NCBI GenBank assembly: GCA_948567375.1
Contig: OX419759.1
Location: 44,617,493-44,681,492, forward strand
Source of the DNA: Lunularia cruciata
Taxonomy: Eukaryota; Streptophyta; Marchantiopsida; Lunulariales; Lunulariaceae
Length of the DNA: 64,000 nt
Reading direction: 5' to 3'
Shown: piece after piece, positions 1 through 9,580 of the stretch
How the letters are laid out: every line of letters begins with the position of its first letter
Numbering within the stretch: the stretch's first letter is position 1
The notes under the pieces: generated by a model
The model's input: the letters and a program-made list of their open reading frames with translations, nothing else
What the model was told of the DNA's origin: nothing
Database searches by the model: none
Position numbers and translations under genes: made by a program

Positions 1-33
1 GCTCAAAATCTCCTATTGGGATTCCTTGTTTCC

Positions 34-960
34 CTAATCATTCCGCTCCACAACCTCCACTTGGGCAACTTGTCGAGGTTGTCCATTCTTGAGTGGACAT
101 TCCACAATCCAATGCCCCAATTGGCAACAACAAAAACAACTACCATTTTGTCGTAGTTTCTCTTTATTTGCTATGTTAAGTAGTCTTTGTTGAATGGCAT
201 CAATCTCCATGGGTGATGGCTCCTCCACTTGTGTGTAGTGTATTGGTAGGCTCTATGGAGGTTTAGGTCGAGACCAAGTTGTTGCCACCAAGGAATCAAA
301 ACGTTTGGCCAACCGCATGGCTTCCTCCAAGTTTTGTGGCTCTCGCATGGTTACCTCTAATTTGGTTCTTGCCTTTGAGCCCCTCACAAATTGATCCAGA
401 GCTTCACCTTCCAATATATCTGGAAATTGCATGATGGTGTTTTGGAACTACGTGATCTAACTTCTTACAGAGCCAATCTATTTCAACTCTGCCAACTTAT
501 CTTGTGCAGCTCGTGAGGCATTTATAGCTTGGAACCAACTAATTATTGCGCTCTTCAATTCTGCCCAAGTCAAGATTGGTGCAAAAATTTGTCGTTCTGC
601 TCGCTCCACTTGGAATCTCCACCATAGCTTTGCTACTCTATCCAATTAGCTAGAAGCCAAGAGAATCTATTTTTGCTCATCTTGTAGATTGGTAGCTTCA
701 AAATAACATTCACAATCAAACACAAAATTCTCCATTGCACCCAAAAGATTCTTGCCTTCAAATACCTTGGGTTTGGGGAATCTAATCCAATCTTCTCCTT
801 CTCAAATTGGTACTCTCTCCACCTATTCTTGTCATCAAAGATCTCATTTATCCAACAATCAAGTAAGGTGCTTCATTTGTTGTTGCATGGCAAGGATAAT
901 ATCGGGCATTGCCGCCATGGTTGTTATTCTATCACACCACTCCAAATCTATCTAATTTAT
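34..960 (-). pseudogene. gag: Gag of element F, degenerate
   Basis: Reading down from about 960, frames broken by stops and shifts show a retrotransposon capsid-type gag. Recognisable segments include a PKPKVFEG-like start, LWWRFQVERAERQ, and EALDQFVRG followed by a leucine-rich stretch. The last piece (228 to 34) carries a CX2CX4HX4C zinc knuckle, CFCCCQLGHWIVEC, for RNA binding. The same gag is present in element E, where it is split at about 23838 by a C-family solo LTR. F lacks that insertion and so provides the empty-site sequence. The protein is not expressible as it stands. Confidence 0.75.
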
Positions 961-1176
961 TAACACATAGAAACAGCACGTCCATCGTTCTCCATAAGTT
1001 ACAACCAGAAGCACCAAAGGTTCCTCAGATATGGTGATCATATGCAGAAAATTTTGTCCAAAGTGTGAGGTGATGAATTGTGTGAAATGATGCTTGGGTA
1101 GTATTTGGACGCAAAAATCCCAATGGTTTGGTGAAAGTGGATTTGGTGGTCCATAAATTCTATCCATCCCATTCCT

Positions 1177-1188
1177 GCTCTGATACCA
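1177..1188 (-). other. Primer binding site of element F (tRNA-iMet)
   Basis: Minus-strand TGGTATCAGAGC, one base from the LTR end. This is the usual plant primer site complementary to the initiator methionine tRNA 3' end, and it fixes the element's orientation. Confidence 0.88.
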
Positions 1189-1292
1189 ATGTAAAAGACC
1201 AAATCTGAGGAGAGAAATAGGAGAATGAAAATTCACATTGGGACACTTGAATGAGGGAAAATTCCAAATGCCTAGCATGAGCTTTGGCTTTG

Positions 1293-1300
1293 GTATTTAT
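1293..1300 (-). promoter_or_regulatory. TATA box of the element F LTR promoter
   Basis: TATAAATA on the minus strand. The same box occurs in the other E-family LTRs at 22796-22803, 29482-29489 and 32230-32237, always downstream of the heat-shock-like units, so it very probably sets the U3/R boundary. Confidence 0.6.
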
Positions 1301-1430
1301 AGGTAGCATACAAGGCCCTTGAGAAGCTTCTCAAGAAGCTTCCTCAAGCTGCTTTCTTAGAGTGCAAGCTAAGTTAACTAGGAAGCTTCCTTCTAGAAGC
1401 CACCTACTTGGCGTGCAAGCTAAGCTAGTT

Positions 1431-1460
1431 CAAAGCTTCTAGAAGCTTCCTTCTAGAAGA
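1431..1460 (-). promoter_or_regulatory. Heat-shock-element-like cluster in the element F LTR
   Basis: TTCTAGAAGCTTC at 1437-1449 is a perfect array of three alternating 5-bp heat-shock-factor units (nTTCnnGAAnnTTCn). A further TTCTAGAA pair follows at 1451-1458. The cluster lies about 140 bp upstream of the TATA box in element orientation. Function is inferred from motif geometry only. Confidence 0.5.
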
Positions 1461-1603
1461 AACTTACTTGAGGTGCAAACTAAGCTAGCCGGGAAGCTTC
1501 CCAAGAAGCTTCCTAGATACTTTTGGAAAATTCTAGGCTAATTTGTCTTATGTGCTACTTCGTGAACTCGACTAACTTCGTCGCTAAACTCCATATTGTT
1601 ACA

Positions 1604-1935
1604 CCTTCGAAATTGCCTTCAAAGATTTCAGGCATATTTTGGTTCCTACTCTATTAGTAGAAGTCTCCTTTTGGTGATATCTCTTTCTGATCTATTTAGT
1701 CCATCATGTGTAACATCCTCTTAGATATTACCAAACCAATTCTCACGTTTAAATCATATGTCTAGCTATTGGTTCTAAGGTTCTCAAGTCTATTTTGATT
1801 TTTGCTCTATTAGTAGAATTACTCTTTTGGTGATACTTCTATCTGATCTATTTTAACCATCATATATAACATCATTCTAGATGTTACCAAATCAAACTTA
1901 ACATCTAGATCATATGGCTAGCTCTTGGTATTACA
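1604..1935 (-). repeat. Y-family LTR fragment (target of element F)
   Basis: Matches the outer half of the D-element LTR (compare 14061-14392). It ends on the plus strand with GCTCTTGGTATTACA at 1935 and contains both copies of the internal duplicated LTR unit. The remaining half should lie left of the window, beyond element F. Whether it was a solo LTR or part of a full element cannot be told. Confidence 0.75.
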
Positions 1936-2473
1936 ATTATCTCCAAACAAGGGGAAAATAATGATGGAAGAGGACAAGGATGTCTCTATCTTCCACTTGA
2001 AAAGGACACCAAAGAAAGTAGGAGCCATCATGGACTTTGTCCTAGTTGTCCTTGACAATGAAGTGGGGTCATCAAGGAGCAATCAGAATGACAAGATTTA
2101 TACAAAGGAACCAGATCATGTTAGCAAAGAACACAGTTCAATAAGGAATCACTTACAAAGAAGAGGTCCTTAAAATGGAGGAGGAGTAGTCTACAAGAGG
2201 GCACTAAGAGACAAGTAGGGAAATGCATCCATGTCCAATGATGTAGCCATTTTTTACAAAGAGGAGAGAGCAAACAGACCAAATCAACCCATGAGCCCTA
2301 TACCAACAAATGACAAATATACAAAGAAGGAGAGTACTACTAAAGAGATCCTATGTTGCTTGAAACACAAAGGCAATTCACTTTCTTGGCTAATGATAGT
2401 CTATATGATAAATATGTTGGCACCAATGATGGAGACCTTAGAAGAAAGCATGTTTTTCTACATGAACTTGATC
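1936..2473 (+). pseudogene. Element W, part 1: coiled-coil coding remnant
   Basis: Lysine- and glutamate-rich frames, including an 82-codon ORF (1925-2173) and an ORF from 2231. The latter is interrupted by element Z at 2473. If Z and one copy of its 4-bp TSD are removed, the frame continues without a stop into 10277-10474. No family could be recognised. It could be a gag-like or accessory coiled-coil protein of an old retroelement, or a decayed host gene. Confidence 0.4.
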
Positions 2474-3165
2474 TGTAACACCCATTTGTGCATGTGTGTG
2501 GTATTGTGATATTTAGCTTGGTATTACAAGTACTTAAGAGATATTATTTATATAGAGATAAAGGATGGTTCTATATTAGTCATGGTTAGCTAAAGTTAGT
2601 CATAGCTAAGATAGAGGGGACCTTACTTTAGAGGAAGTAGAAAAGATGAGCACCACTATTTTGGATTTTAGTGTGTTGACTTGATATTATTCCTAGGTGT
2701 TTGGCTTTGAGGAAAGAGTTGAGAACTCTTGGGCCCGCAAACCTTTTTGTTTTGGATTCTTCTTTAGTCTAAGGATAGCCCATGTGAAGGAATCCTTGAC
2801 TTAGTGGTTGGGTCAAGATAAGATCACATGCTTAGGGGAATATGCCCATGTGAATGGATATTCCTTTCTACTTTTTGACTTTACTTGACTTTTAGTCTAG
2901 TAACTTGAGTTACTACGGTAATTAGCAACTTTGGTACGTAACTATTTCACCACTTTATAAACAAGGGGTGAGGAGGTACTCATCATCCTTTCATTTGCAA
3001 CTATCTCTCTCTCATTGAGTTCTCTAGTGAGCAATGTCTTGAGTCTTGGAGTGTTAGCCTTGGAGGAGTATGATGGAGTTGGGGTTCCTTGCCTTCTTAG
3101 TCCATGGTGCGCTACCATAATAGCCATCAGAGGTTCATCCTGAGTGAGAGACAGGCCGGCTCACA
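2474..3165 (+). repeat. Element Z 5' LTR
   Basis: 692 bp, TGTAACACCC to GGCCGGCTCACA. It contains a TATAAA box near 2955. Nearly identical to 9581-10272 and to the inverted solo copy at 17907-18598. Confidence 0.95.
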
Positions 3166-3990
3166 TTTTTGGTTCCGTTGCCGGGACCTCTCTAGAAGGC
3201 AAGATAATGTTCCGCGTCCAATTCTACATTAGGCAGAAGGAGGCTATGAGAGCTCACTTGGAGAGAACATTAGGAGAGGAGAGGGCTGAACTTATGTTAG
3301 AGAACCAAGATCCATTTGTATACCCTGTAGTTCATTATGATGTCTTTGAGGTGATTTTGTACATCTTGTACACATGAGAGGAATTGGAGAGATTGTGTGA
3401 GGTGGATTGCAGATTTTGGGGATTAAGGTGATTTTGGACAAAATCTCAAGTTTTAGATCTGGACTTGAGATTTCTACACATGATAGCTTGGGTTATCTTT
3501 CAGTTAGCGCACTTCAAATTATTGAGAGACCTTCTATGCGCACTGGGCTAGAATTTTTGAAAGTTGATAGGTAAAGTGCTCCCGCAACTGCATGCTCTCT
3601 GGAAAATTGTACAGAGTCTGCCATTTCTTCAATTTTCAGTGAATTGTACTAAAAATTTCCAAGAAAATTCAGTGCATTGTATCCTACCTGCTGCCACAAA
3701 AATTAGAGAGAGATTGTTCTTGCGCAAAGAGTTATGAGTTTTTGAAGTGAGGGGGGTGGTTTTCAAACCAAATCTGAAATATGGGTGCTGAATAGAAATA
3801 TGTCTAGGCCAAATGGCTCATGAAAACATCTGAACTTTTGCAGGGAGGGACACCCTAGAGTTGTGATCAAGTGTGAAAAATTTCAAAGGACTATGACATA
3901 TTGGTTGGGAGATTTGAGTGACATTGTGAGGAAGGGTCAATTCTGCAGAGTGGAGATCTCATGCATGAGAAGTTTGAGATCAACAAAAAG
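3144..3990 (+). pseudogene. Leader-region coding traces of element Z
   Basis: Downstream of the primer site is a short ORF (3144-3377) that is charged and helical, with MRAHLERTLGEERAEL. Further broken frames run to about 3990 (for example SGLEISTHDSLGYLSVSALQ near 3470). These look like the decayed N-terminal part of the extra ORF at 4000-4497. No known domain was recognised. Confidence 0.35.
3170..3187 (+). other. Primer binding site of element Z
   Basis: TGGTTCCGTTGCCGGGAC follows the LTR after four T residues. Its spacing and GTTGCCGGG core resemble the TGGCGCCGTTGCCGGGGA site of Athila/Tat elements, so the primer is probably not tRNA-iMet. Confidence 0.6.
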
Positions 3991-3999
3991 CATGTTTGA

Positions 4000-4497
4000 G
4001 TGTTTAGATTCATCTTGGGGAACATGGAGTGTCATCAAGAGTGGAAATTGAGATTATGCAAGGTTTCCCAAGGGTTTGAGGTGATTGTATGGGTGGATTT
4101 GAGGAAAAAAGAGTTTACAATAGAATTTGAAGAGAGTATTGAGAGGATCCAAAAACCTACACCACTTGGAGGAAAGAGTGAGTCTAAGTGCTTTCTATGT
4201 GGAGAGAAGGGACATAAGGCAAGTTCATATCCATTGACCTTTGAGAGCAAGAGATTGAGGGAAAGGAGAGGCTTACTTGACTTGGGTTTGCATGTTGGAC
4301 CTTCTTCACCAAGATTGGGAGAGAGAAGATCTAAGACCAAGGAGTTGTGTGAGGTTTGTGGAGTTGAAGGACTTCCAAAAGGACATGAGTGTAGTGGAGT
4401 AAAAGCACTTTTGGAAACTTTGGTGAAGGATCTTGGAGAGAGTCTTAGTATAGCTACAGAAATACTACCACCTTCATCAGCTAGTTCTCAAGATTAG
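4000..4497 (+). CDS. Extra ORF upstream of gag in element Z (degenerate zinc-knuckle protein)
   Basis: A 165-residue frame upstream of gag. It has a basic N-terminal region, then a retroviral-type knuckle at about residues 64-78 reading CFLCGEKGHKASSYP, where the fourth ligand is tyrosine instead of cysteine, consistent with one G-to-A transition. A second cysteine/histidine cluster, CEVCGVEGLPKGHEC, follows near residues 117-131. Extra ORFs beside gag are known in Tat/Ogre-type elements. This one's role is unknown, with nucleic-acid binding the only reasonable inference. The true N-terminus may lie upstream across frameshifts. Confidence 0.6.
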   Translation: MFRFILGNMECHQEWKLRLCKVSQGFEVIVWVDLRKKEFTIEFEESIERIQKPTPLGGKSESKCFLCGEKGHKASSYPLTFESKRLRERRGLLDLGLHVGPSSPRLGERRSKTKELCEVCGVEGLPKGHECSGVKALLETLVKDLGESLSIATEILPPSSASSQD

Positions 4498-4722
4498 TGA
4501 TGGAGATAATCTTTCAACATATGGATAAACTATCCATGAGAGTTAGATTAATATGCACTCTAGGATTTGATGTTGCTATAGAAATCTTGGAGCAACCTGA
4601 ACCTTTTTTTTCCCTAGAGTGGATTATTCTCAAATGGTGTTAGTCATGTATATACTCTATTAGTAATAGAGTGAGAGAAAAGAAAAAAAATTGAGAGAAA
4701 AGAAAGATAGTGAGGGGTTAAG

Positions 4723-5628
4723 ATGGGGAAACTTCCGGTTTTCTTTGGCAAGGATGGAGAAGATGTGGAGGCCTTTGTGAGAGACTTCAAGAGAGCTTGC
4801 ATAGGAAACAATGAGAGGAGGAAGAATGAGTGGGCCTCATTATTACCAGATTTCTTTGAGGATGCAGCACTTACATGGTATGAGTCAGAATACAAAACGA
4901 GAGAGAGGAGAGAGGGGGAAGAGGAGTCTTGGGAGACTTTGACTTCAGCACTCATTGAGAACTTTCTTCCTGATGTGAGTTATGAGAGATTGATGAGTGA
5001 GGTTACATTTCTCAAGCAAGGAGATGGAGAGAAAGTGAGAGTCTATGTGGAAAGAGTGGAAAAGTTGGAGTCCAGATTTCGCATAGTGTTGAGGAAGGGT
5101 GAGGATGATGTGGAGACTACAATGATTGGCATAGGGGCCATGCTCACCAAGAATTTTGTGGGAGGATTGAGACCACAAATTAGAAGCAAGGTGAGATATG
5201 AGAAACCTTCTTCCAAGGTTGAAGCTATCAAGATCGCAATTCGTATGGAGGAGAGTTTGGAAGGAGATTGGAGTGATTTGGTGGTGAAGGAGGTTGTGCA
5301 TCTTCCTCAAGGCTACAAGTATGGTGGAACTTCTGATACTTTGGTGACAAGGGTTGCACCACAAGTAGTAGTTGCTCCAATTCTTGCACCTCCACCAAAA
5401 GATCCACTCCAGACCATCACAGAACAACTTGCGGATCTCAAGATCAATGTGGTGCAACTATGGGAGAAGAGAGAGGTGCATCAGAATGTAGGGAGAGGGC
5501 CTAGGAGGTATGGAAACTATCCATATAGAGGAGGCCAACCAGCTAACAATTTCAATGATAGAAATTGTTTTGGTTGTGGAGGAAGAGGCCATATCCAAAG
5601 GAATTGCCCAAATTCCACTTACCATTGA
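4723..5628 (+). CDS. gag: Gag polyprotein of element Z
   Basis: A 301-residue gag. It forms the virus-like particle and binds the RNA template. Residues about 1-190 form a retrotransposon capsid domain (start MGKLPVFFGKDGED; ALTWYESEYKTRER; ENFLPDVSYERL). Residues about 283-296 are a CX2CX4HX4C zinc knuckle, CFGCGGRGHIQRNC. The ATG at 4723 opens directly on the capsid domain. The frame stops with TGA at 5626, while related sequence continues in frame to about 5865. The stop therefore looks like a secondary CGA-to-TGA change, separating the gag tail from the knuckle. Confidence 0.88.
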   Translation: MGKLPVFFGKDGEDVEAFVRDFKRACIGNNERRKNEWASLLPDFFEDAALTWYESEYKTRERREGEEESWETLTSALIENFLPDVSYERLMSEVTFLKQGDGEKVRVYVERVEKLESRFRIVLRKGEDDVETTMIGIGAMLTKNFVGGLRPQIRSKVRYEKPSSKVEAIKIAIRMEESLEGDWSDLVVKEVVHLPQGYKYGGTSDTLVTRVAPQVVVAPILAPPPKDPLQTITEQLADLKINVVQLWEKREVHQNVGRGPRRYGNYPYRGGQPANNFNDRNCFGCGGRGHIQRNCPNSTYH

Positions 5629-6460
5629 GGAAGGGGTTATGAGGGAGCCAATAGAGGGAAAGAGGGAGGTAGTGAAACCCAAGTGGCTCCTAATCCCAAC
5701 AAAGGTAAGGGGATAGCATCCATAGATGTGGTTGAGAGCAAGTATGAGAAGGGAGAGTGCTCAAACTCCAAGGGTCTTAATTTGGAGCTTTTGGCACAAG
5801 AGAAGAAGAGAGCTCGTTTTGCAGAGGATGTTCATTCTTCTCAAGGATACTCCTATGTCTACTAGGAGCACTCGCACCTCAACACCATCAACAACAAAGA
5901 CTTCAAGGAAGAAGTTGGGGATGGAGGACTTCTTGATCTCAAAGCAACAATGGAACTACAATGTGTTGGAGGATGTTGGTAGTCACAATGCTAACATCAC
6001 AGTGGGCCAATTAATTGCTTTGAACCCTACCTTGAGAAAGGAGCTTAGAGGTGGTTTGAGTTCTACAAGGAGCAAGAAGAAGAAGAAGGCAAAAGTTGCA
6101 GTATCAATGGGGGTGGTGGATGCCAAGCCAGCACCATGGGAAGCTTGTGAATATGCCTCCAAGATTGATGTGAGAGTGAATGGTCACAACATCAAGGATG
6201 CATTGGTTGATGGAGGATCAGCAGTGAATGCCATGTCAGAAAGGTTGATGAAGAAGTTGGGTATGATACCCTCAAGAGCTTCAACATTTGTGGTGAGCAT
6301 GGCAAACAAGCAACAAGTTCGACCAGTAGGGGTGATAGATAAAGTGGTAGTTTTAGTTATGGGAGTTCAAAATCTCATGACTTTCCAAGTCTTGAAGGAT
6401 TCAAGCTATGACTTACTTCTTGGGAGGCCATGGTTGAGAGCAGCACGCACAATTGATTGA
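5629..6460 (+). pseudogene. pol: Gag tail and aspartic protease of element Z
   Basis: From 5683 the gag frame continues to a TAG near 5863. The protease then reads in the next frame (5726-6460), the frame also used by the rest of pol. The retropepsin core is visible as the DALVDGGSAVNAMS flap/active-site region and the DLLLGRPWLR motif near the C-terminus. The active site has DGG where most retropepsins have DS/TG, so it is atypical. A TGA at 6458 separates protease from reverse transcriptase, and the local TTGATTGATGG suggests a 3-bp slippage duplication. Whether a gag-pol frameshift near 5.87 kb is programmed cannot be told. Confidence 0.7.
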
Positions 6461-6475
6461 TGGCACAAAGGGTAC

Positions 6476-8413
6476 TTGAGGATTGGGCCATCAAACCATA
6501 GAGTCACAGTTCCTATGACTAACACCACCAACACTTCACATTTAGATACACCATCTTCTGATTATTGGGAATCAGATTCTGAAGAAGGAGCTTCAGGTGT
6601 GGAGACAAGCATGGAGGAGGAGACTTCTACGGAGGAGGATGAATCTGAATTTGATTCAGATGTGTATCCTTTGTGTGCTATGGATTTTTCACCTAAGCCA
6701 GAGGTTTTGAAGGACCCAGACAAATCAGCATTGACACTTGAGGAGGTAGAGAGAAGGTTAGCTACCCTCAAGTATGGTCCAAATGTTACCAAGGAGGAGA
6801 AGGTGAGATTTGAGGAGATTTTCCGCAAGTTCATCCATGTGTTTGCTTTTAGTTACAAGGATTTGAAGGAAGTCACCTTGGAGGAGCACAAGATAGAGGT
6901 GGAGTCACATGCAAGACCAGTTCGCCAAAAGCAACGTCGCATTAGCCCACCAATATCTTTGGTTGTGAAGGAGGAGATTGATAAGCTCAAGGAGACTGGA
7001 TTTATCTTTGAGGTGGAGAATTCAAAATGGGTGTCTCCAATTGTCATTGTGAAGAAAAAGAATGGCAAGCTTCGGGTATGTGTGGATTACAAGAAGCTCA
7101 ATGCTATTACCAAGAAGGACTACTACCCATTGTCATTCATTGATGAGATCTTGGAGGAGGTTTCAGGTCATGAGAGGTATAGTTTTGGAGATGGTTATAG
7201 TGGATACAACCAAATCAAGATTGCACTAGAGCATCAACAACTCACCACATTCACCACACCTTGGGGAACTTATGCTTTCAAGGTCATGCCTTTTGGGCTT
7301 TGCAATGCTCCAGCCACATTCCAACGGTTCATGAACAAGGTATTTGAACCTTTCATTGGGAAGTTTGTGAGAGACTTCATTGATGATTTTTGTGTCTATG
7401 GGAGCAAGGAGGAGCACTTTGAACACCTAATCAAAGTCTTGCAACGCTTGGATGAGGCAAATGCATCACTCAACCCAGAGAAGTGCATTTTTGGATGTGA
7501 AAAAGGTCTACTTTTGGGGCACATCATCTCCAAGGATGGAATAGCAGTTGATCCTCAAAAGGTGAGGAAAATCTCAGACCTTCCATTCCCTTCAAGCTTG
7601 ACAAAGTTACGCCAATTCTTGGGGATGGTTGGATACTATAGGAGGTTCATCTTCTCATTTTCCAACAAGGCTTATGCATTGACCATCTACATGAAGAAGG
7701 GTGTAGATTACATGGTGATTTTGGAAGACAAGGAGGCTCTCAAAGCTTTTGAGGAGCTCGAGCAATCCCTTGTTGTAGCTCCAATTCTTGCTAAACCTGA
7801 TTGGAGTAAGCCTTTCATCCTCTACACTGATGCTTCTAATGTAGCTATAGGATGCACTCTTAGTCAATTAGACCAAGATGGGCATGATCATCCAATAGCT
7901 TATGCTAGTAGGCAGATGGTTTCAACAGAGAAGAACTACTCTATCACGGAGAGAGAAGGGTTGGCAGTGATCTTTGGTCTCAAGAAGTTTAGACACTACT
8001 TGATTGGAGGGAAAGCCACCATTGTCACGGATCACAAGGCTTTGAAGTACATCTTCAACAAGCCTAATGTTGAAGGGAGACTAGCAAGGTGGATGATATT
8101 CTTGTCTGAGTATGACTACACCATTGAAGATAGGCCAGGAAAGAAACATGCAAATGTTGATTTATTATCTAGAGCCTATAATCATGATGGAGATGAGCCA
8201 GTGGATGATTCCTTCCCGGATGAGGAGCTCATGACAATCTCAGTCACTCAAGAGGTTCCAATGGAGTACAAGGAGATTGTGGATTTTGTGACAAAAGGTA
8301 ACTATCCAAAAGGGATGCATGCTAGGGAGAGGAAGGCCCTTGCAGCAAGATCTAGACCTTACACAATGGTGGAGGATATTCTTTTTCACCAAGGAGCAGA
8401 TAGTCTACTTTGA
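6476..8413 (+). CDS. pol: Reverse transcriptase-RNase H of element Z
   Basis: A 645-residue open segment. The N-terminal third has the linker found before gypsy RTs (FRKFIHVFAFSYKDL). The RT domain covers about residues 150-330, with the first catalytic Asp in DGYSGYNQ, then MPFGLCNAPATFQRFM and the FIDDFCVYG active site, all intact. The thumb/connection carries the GHIISKDGI and FLGMVGYYRRFI motifs. RNase H begins near residue 443 (FILYTDAS) with TEREGLAV and TDHKALKYIF, giving the expected D-E-D set, followed by HANVDLLSRA. It ends at a TGA (8411) where integrase continues in the same frame, most simply a CGA-to-TGA mutation. Confidence 0.93.
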   Translation: MRIGPSNHRVTVPMTNTTNTSHLDTPSSDYWESDSEEGASGVETSMEEETSTEEDESEFDSDVYPLCAMDFSPKPEVLKDPDKSALTLEEVERRLATLKYGPNVTKEEKVRFEEIFRKFIHVFAFSYKDLKEVTLEEHKIEVESHARPVRQKQRRISPPISLVVKEEIDKLKETGFIFEVENSKWVSPIVIVKKKNGKLRVCVDYKKLNAITKKDYYPLSFIDEILEEVSGHERYSFGDGYSGYNQIKIALEHQQLTTFTTPWGTYAFKVMPFGLCNAPATFQRFMNKVFEPFIGKFVRDFIDDFCVYGSKEEHFEHLIKVLQRLDEANASLNPEKCIFGCEKGLLLGHIISKDGIAVDPQKVRKISDLPFPSSLTKLRQFLGMVGYYRRFIFSFSNKAYALTIYMKKGVDYMVILEDKEALKAFEELEQSLVVAPILAKPDWSKPFILYTDASNVAIGCTLSQLDQDGHDHPIAYASRQMVSTEKNYSITEREGLAVIFGLKKFRHYLIGGKATIVTDHKALKYIFNKPNVEGRLARWMIFLSEYDYTIEDRPGKKHANVDLLSRAYNHDGDEPVDDSFPDEELMTISVTQEVPMEYKEIVDFVTKGNYPKGMHARERKALAARSRPYTMVEDILFHQGADSLL

Positions 8414-8419
8414 AGAGCA

Positions 8420-9532
8420 GTGGGTAAGGAAGAGTCTATCCTACTCATAAAGGAGTTTCATGAAGGTTTAGTATGTGGAGGACACTTTGCAGGAAAGGTG
8501 ACTGCTTTCAAGATTCTAGATGCAGGTTACCATTGGAGAGGGATTTTCAAGGATTGTCTTGATTATTGCAAAACTTGTCATGTTTGTCAAGCTTTTGCTA
8601 GAAAGTCTACATCCACTCCACCACTTAGATCAATTCCATTGCTAGGACCTTTTGAGAAGTGGGGAATTGATTTTGTAGGTCCTCTCAATAGAACCCCAAG
8701 GAACAATCGATACATTGTGGTAATTATTGATTACCTTACTAAGTGGGTTGAGGCTAGACCATTGAGGGGAAAGAATGAAGATGAAGTTGGGAGATTTCTT
8801 TATGAACGCATTATCACTAGGTTTGGATGCCCTTTGGAGTTGGTTTCTGATAGAGGAGGAGAGTTTACAGGAAGCATTACTATAGCCATGCTACGACATT
8901 TCTCTATCACACATAGAGTAACTACATCCTATAAGCCAAATTCCAATGGCTTGGCAGAGAGAACCAATCAGACCTTGTGCATGATGTTGGCCAAAGATGC
9001 AGAAATGGAGGGGGCTAAACATCATTGGGACAAGAGGATTCATGCAGTTTTATGGGAGTATAGGACAACCATGAAGACTTCCACCGGATATTCTCCATTT
9101 CAATTGGTGTATGGTATTGAGTCTACCTTACCTATTCACTTTGATCTTCCTACCTTCCAAAGCATTCATAGCAGATTGAAGAAAGCACAAGGAGGTGATG
9201 CAGAGAAGTCAAGGAAGGATCAACTCATGGAGTTGGAAGAGGCAAGAGCAGTTGCTATGGTTCAAGTGGAGCAAGCCCAACGGAAACAAAAGGAGAGCTA
9301 TGACAAGAGGCAAGGCAAGAAGAAGGTGGAGCCTTTCAAGGAAGGTGATTGGGTAATGTTGTTTGATTCCATTCGATTCAAGAGAGTGCAAAAGAAGTTT
9401 TTGCCTAAGTACTTTGGACCTTTCATAGTGGAGAAGGTGTGGGGCAATTACACCTATGATCTCAAGGAGTTGGAAGGAAGATACTTTGATAGGATTAACC
9501 ATGATAAGTTGAAGATGTACCATAGAAGGTAG
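8420..9532 (+). CDS. pol: Integrase of element Z
   Basis: A 370-residue segment in the pol frame. Residues 1-55 contain the HHCC zinc domain (HEGLVCGGHF through CKTCHVCQ). The DDE core follows with Asp in WGIDFVGPL, Asp in LVSDRGGEFTG and Glu in NGLAERTNQTL. The C-terminal part has the GPF-type module (KVEPFKEGDWVM to FLPKYFGPFIVEKVWGNYTY), and no chromodomain follows. The whole core looks intact. The frame ends 48 bp before the 3' LTR. Confidence 0.93.
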   Translation: MGKEESILLIKEFHEGLVCGGHFAGKVTAFKILDAGYHWRGIFKDCLDYCKTCHVCQAFARKSTSTPPLRSIPLLGPFEKWGIDFVGPLNRTPRNNRYIVVIIDYLTKWVEARPLRGKNEDEVGRFLYERIITRFGCPLELVSDRGGEFTGSITIAMLRHFSITHRVTTSYKPNSNGLAERTNQTLCMMLAKDAEMEGAKHHWDKRIHAVLWEYRTTMKTSTGYSPFQLVYGIESTLPIHFDLPTFQSIHSRLKKAQGGDAEKSRKDQLMELEEARAVAMVQVEQAQRKQKESYDKRQGKKKVEPFKEGDWVMLFDSIRFKRVQKKFLPKYFGPFIVEKVWGNYTYDLKELEGRYFDRINHDKLKMYHRR

Positions 9533-9567
9533 AGAGACCTTCACTTTGAGGACAAAGTGAAAACTTA

Positions 9568-9580
9568 GTCCGGGGGTAAA
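9568..9580 (+). other. Polypurine tract of element Z
   Basis: The purine-rich AGTCCGGGGGTAAA abuts the 3' LTR start TGTAACACCC at 9581, the position expected for plus-strand priming. Confidence 0.6.

Larger units (their letters stand above)
1..1603 (-). mobile_element. Element F: 5' part of an E-family Ty3/gypsy retrotransposon, cut by the window start
   Basis: Reading down the minus strand, this holds one LTR (1603 to 1190), a tRNA-iMet primer site (1188 to 1177) and a degenerate gag running off the window at base 1. LTR, primer site and gag all match element E at 22445-32340, so it is the same family in opposite orientation. Its insertion point is inside a Y-family LTR whose remainder resumes at 1604. 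The TSD cannot be checked because the other end lies outside the window. Confidence 0.85.
1190..1603 (-). repeat. E-family LTR (5' LTR of element F)
   Basis: A 414-bp LTR. On the minus strand it starts TGTAACAATATGGAG at 1603 and ends TTTTACA at 1190, next to the primer site. It has a TATA box (TATAAATA on the minus strand, 1293-1300) and several GAAGCTTC/TTCTAGAA units upstream of it. It is homologous to the LTRs at 22445-22906, 31850-32340 and 29378-29803. Confidence 0.88.

Noticed and set aside
2942-3127. Antisense 61-codon ORF found identically in all three Z LTR copies (also 10049-10234 and 17945-18130)
   Set aside because: The copies are too young for conservation to mean selection. 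It is antisense to the LTR promoter region and has no domain.
4945-5457. 170-codon minus-strand ORF opposite Z gag
   Set aside because: Shadow of the gag gene; no motif and no homologue elsewhere in the window.
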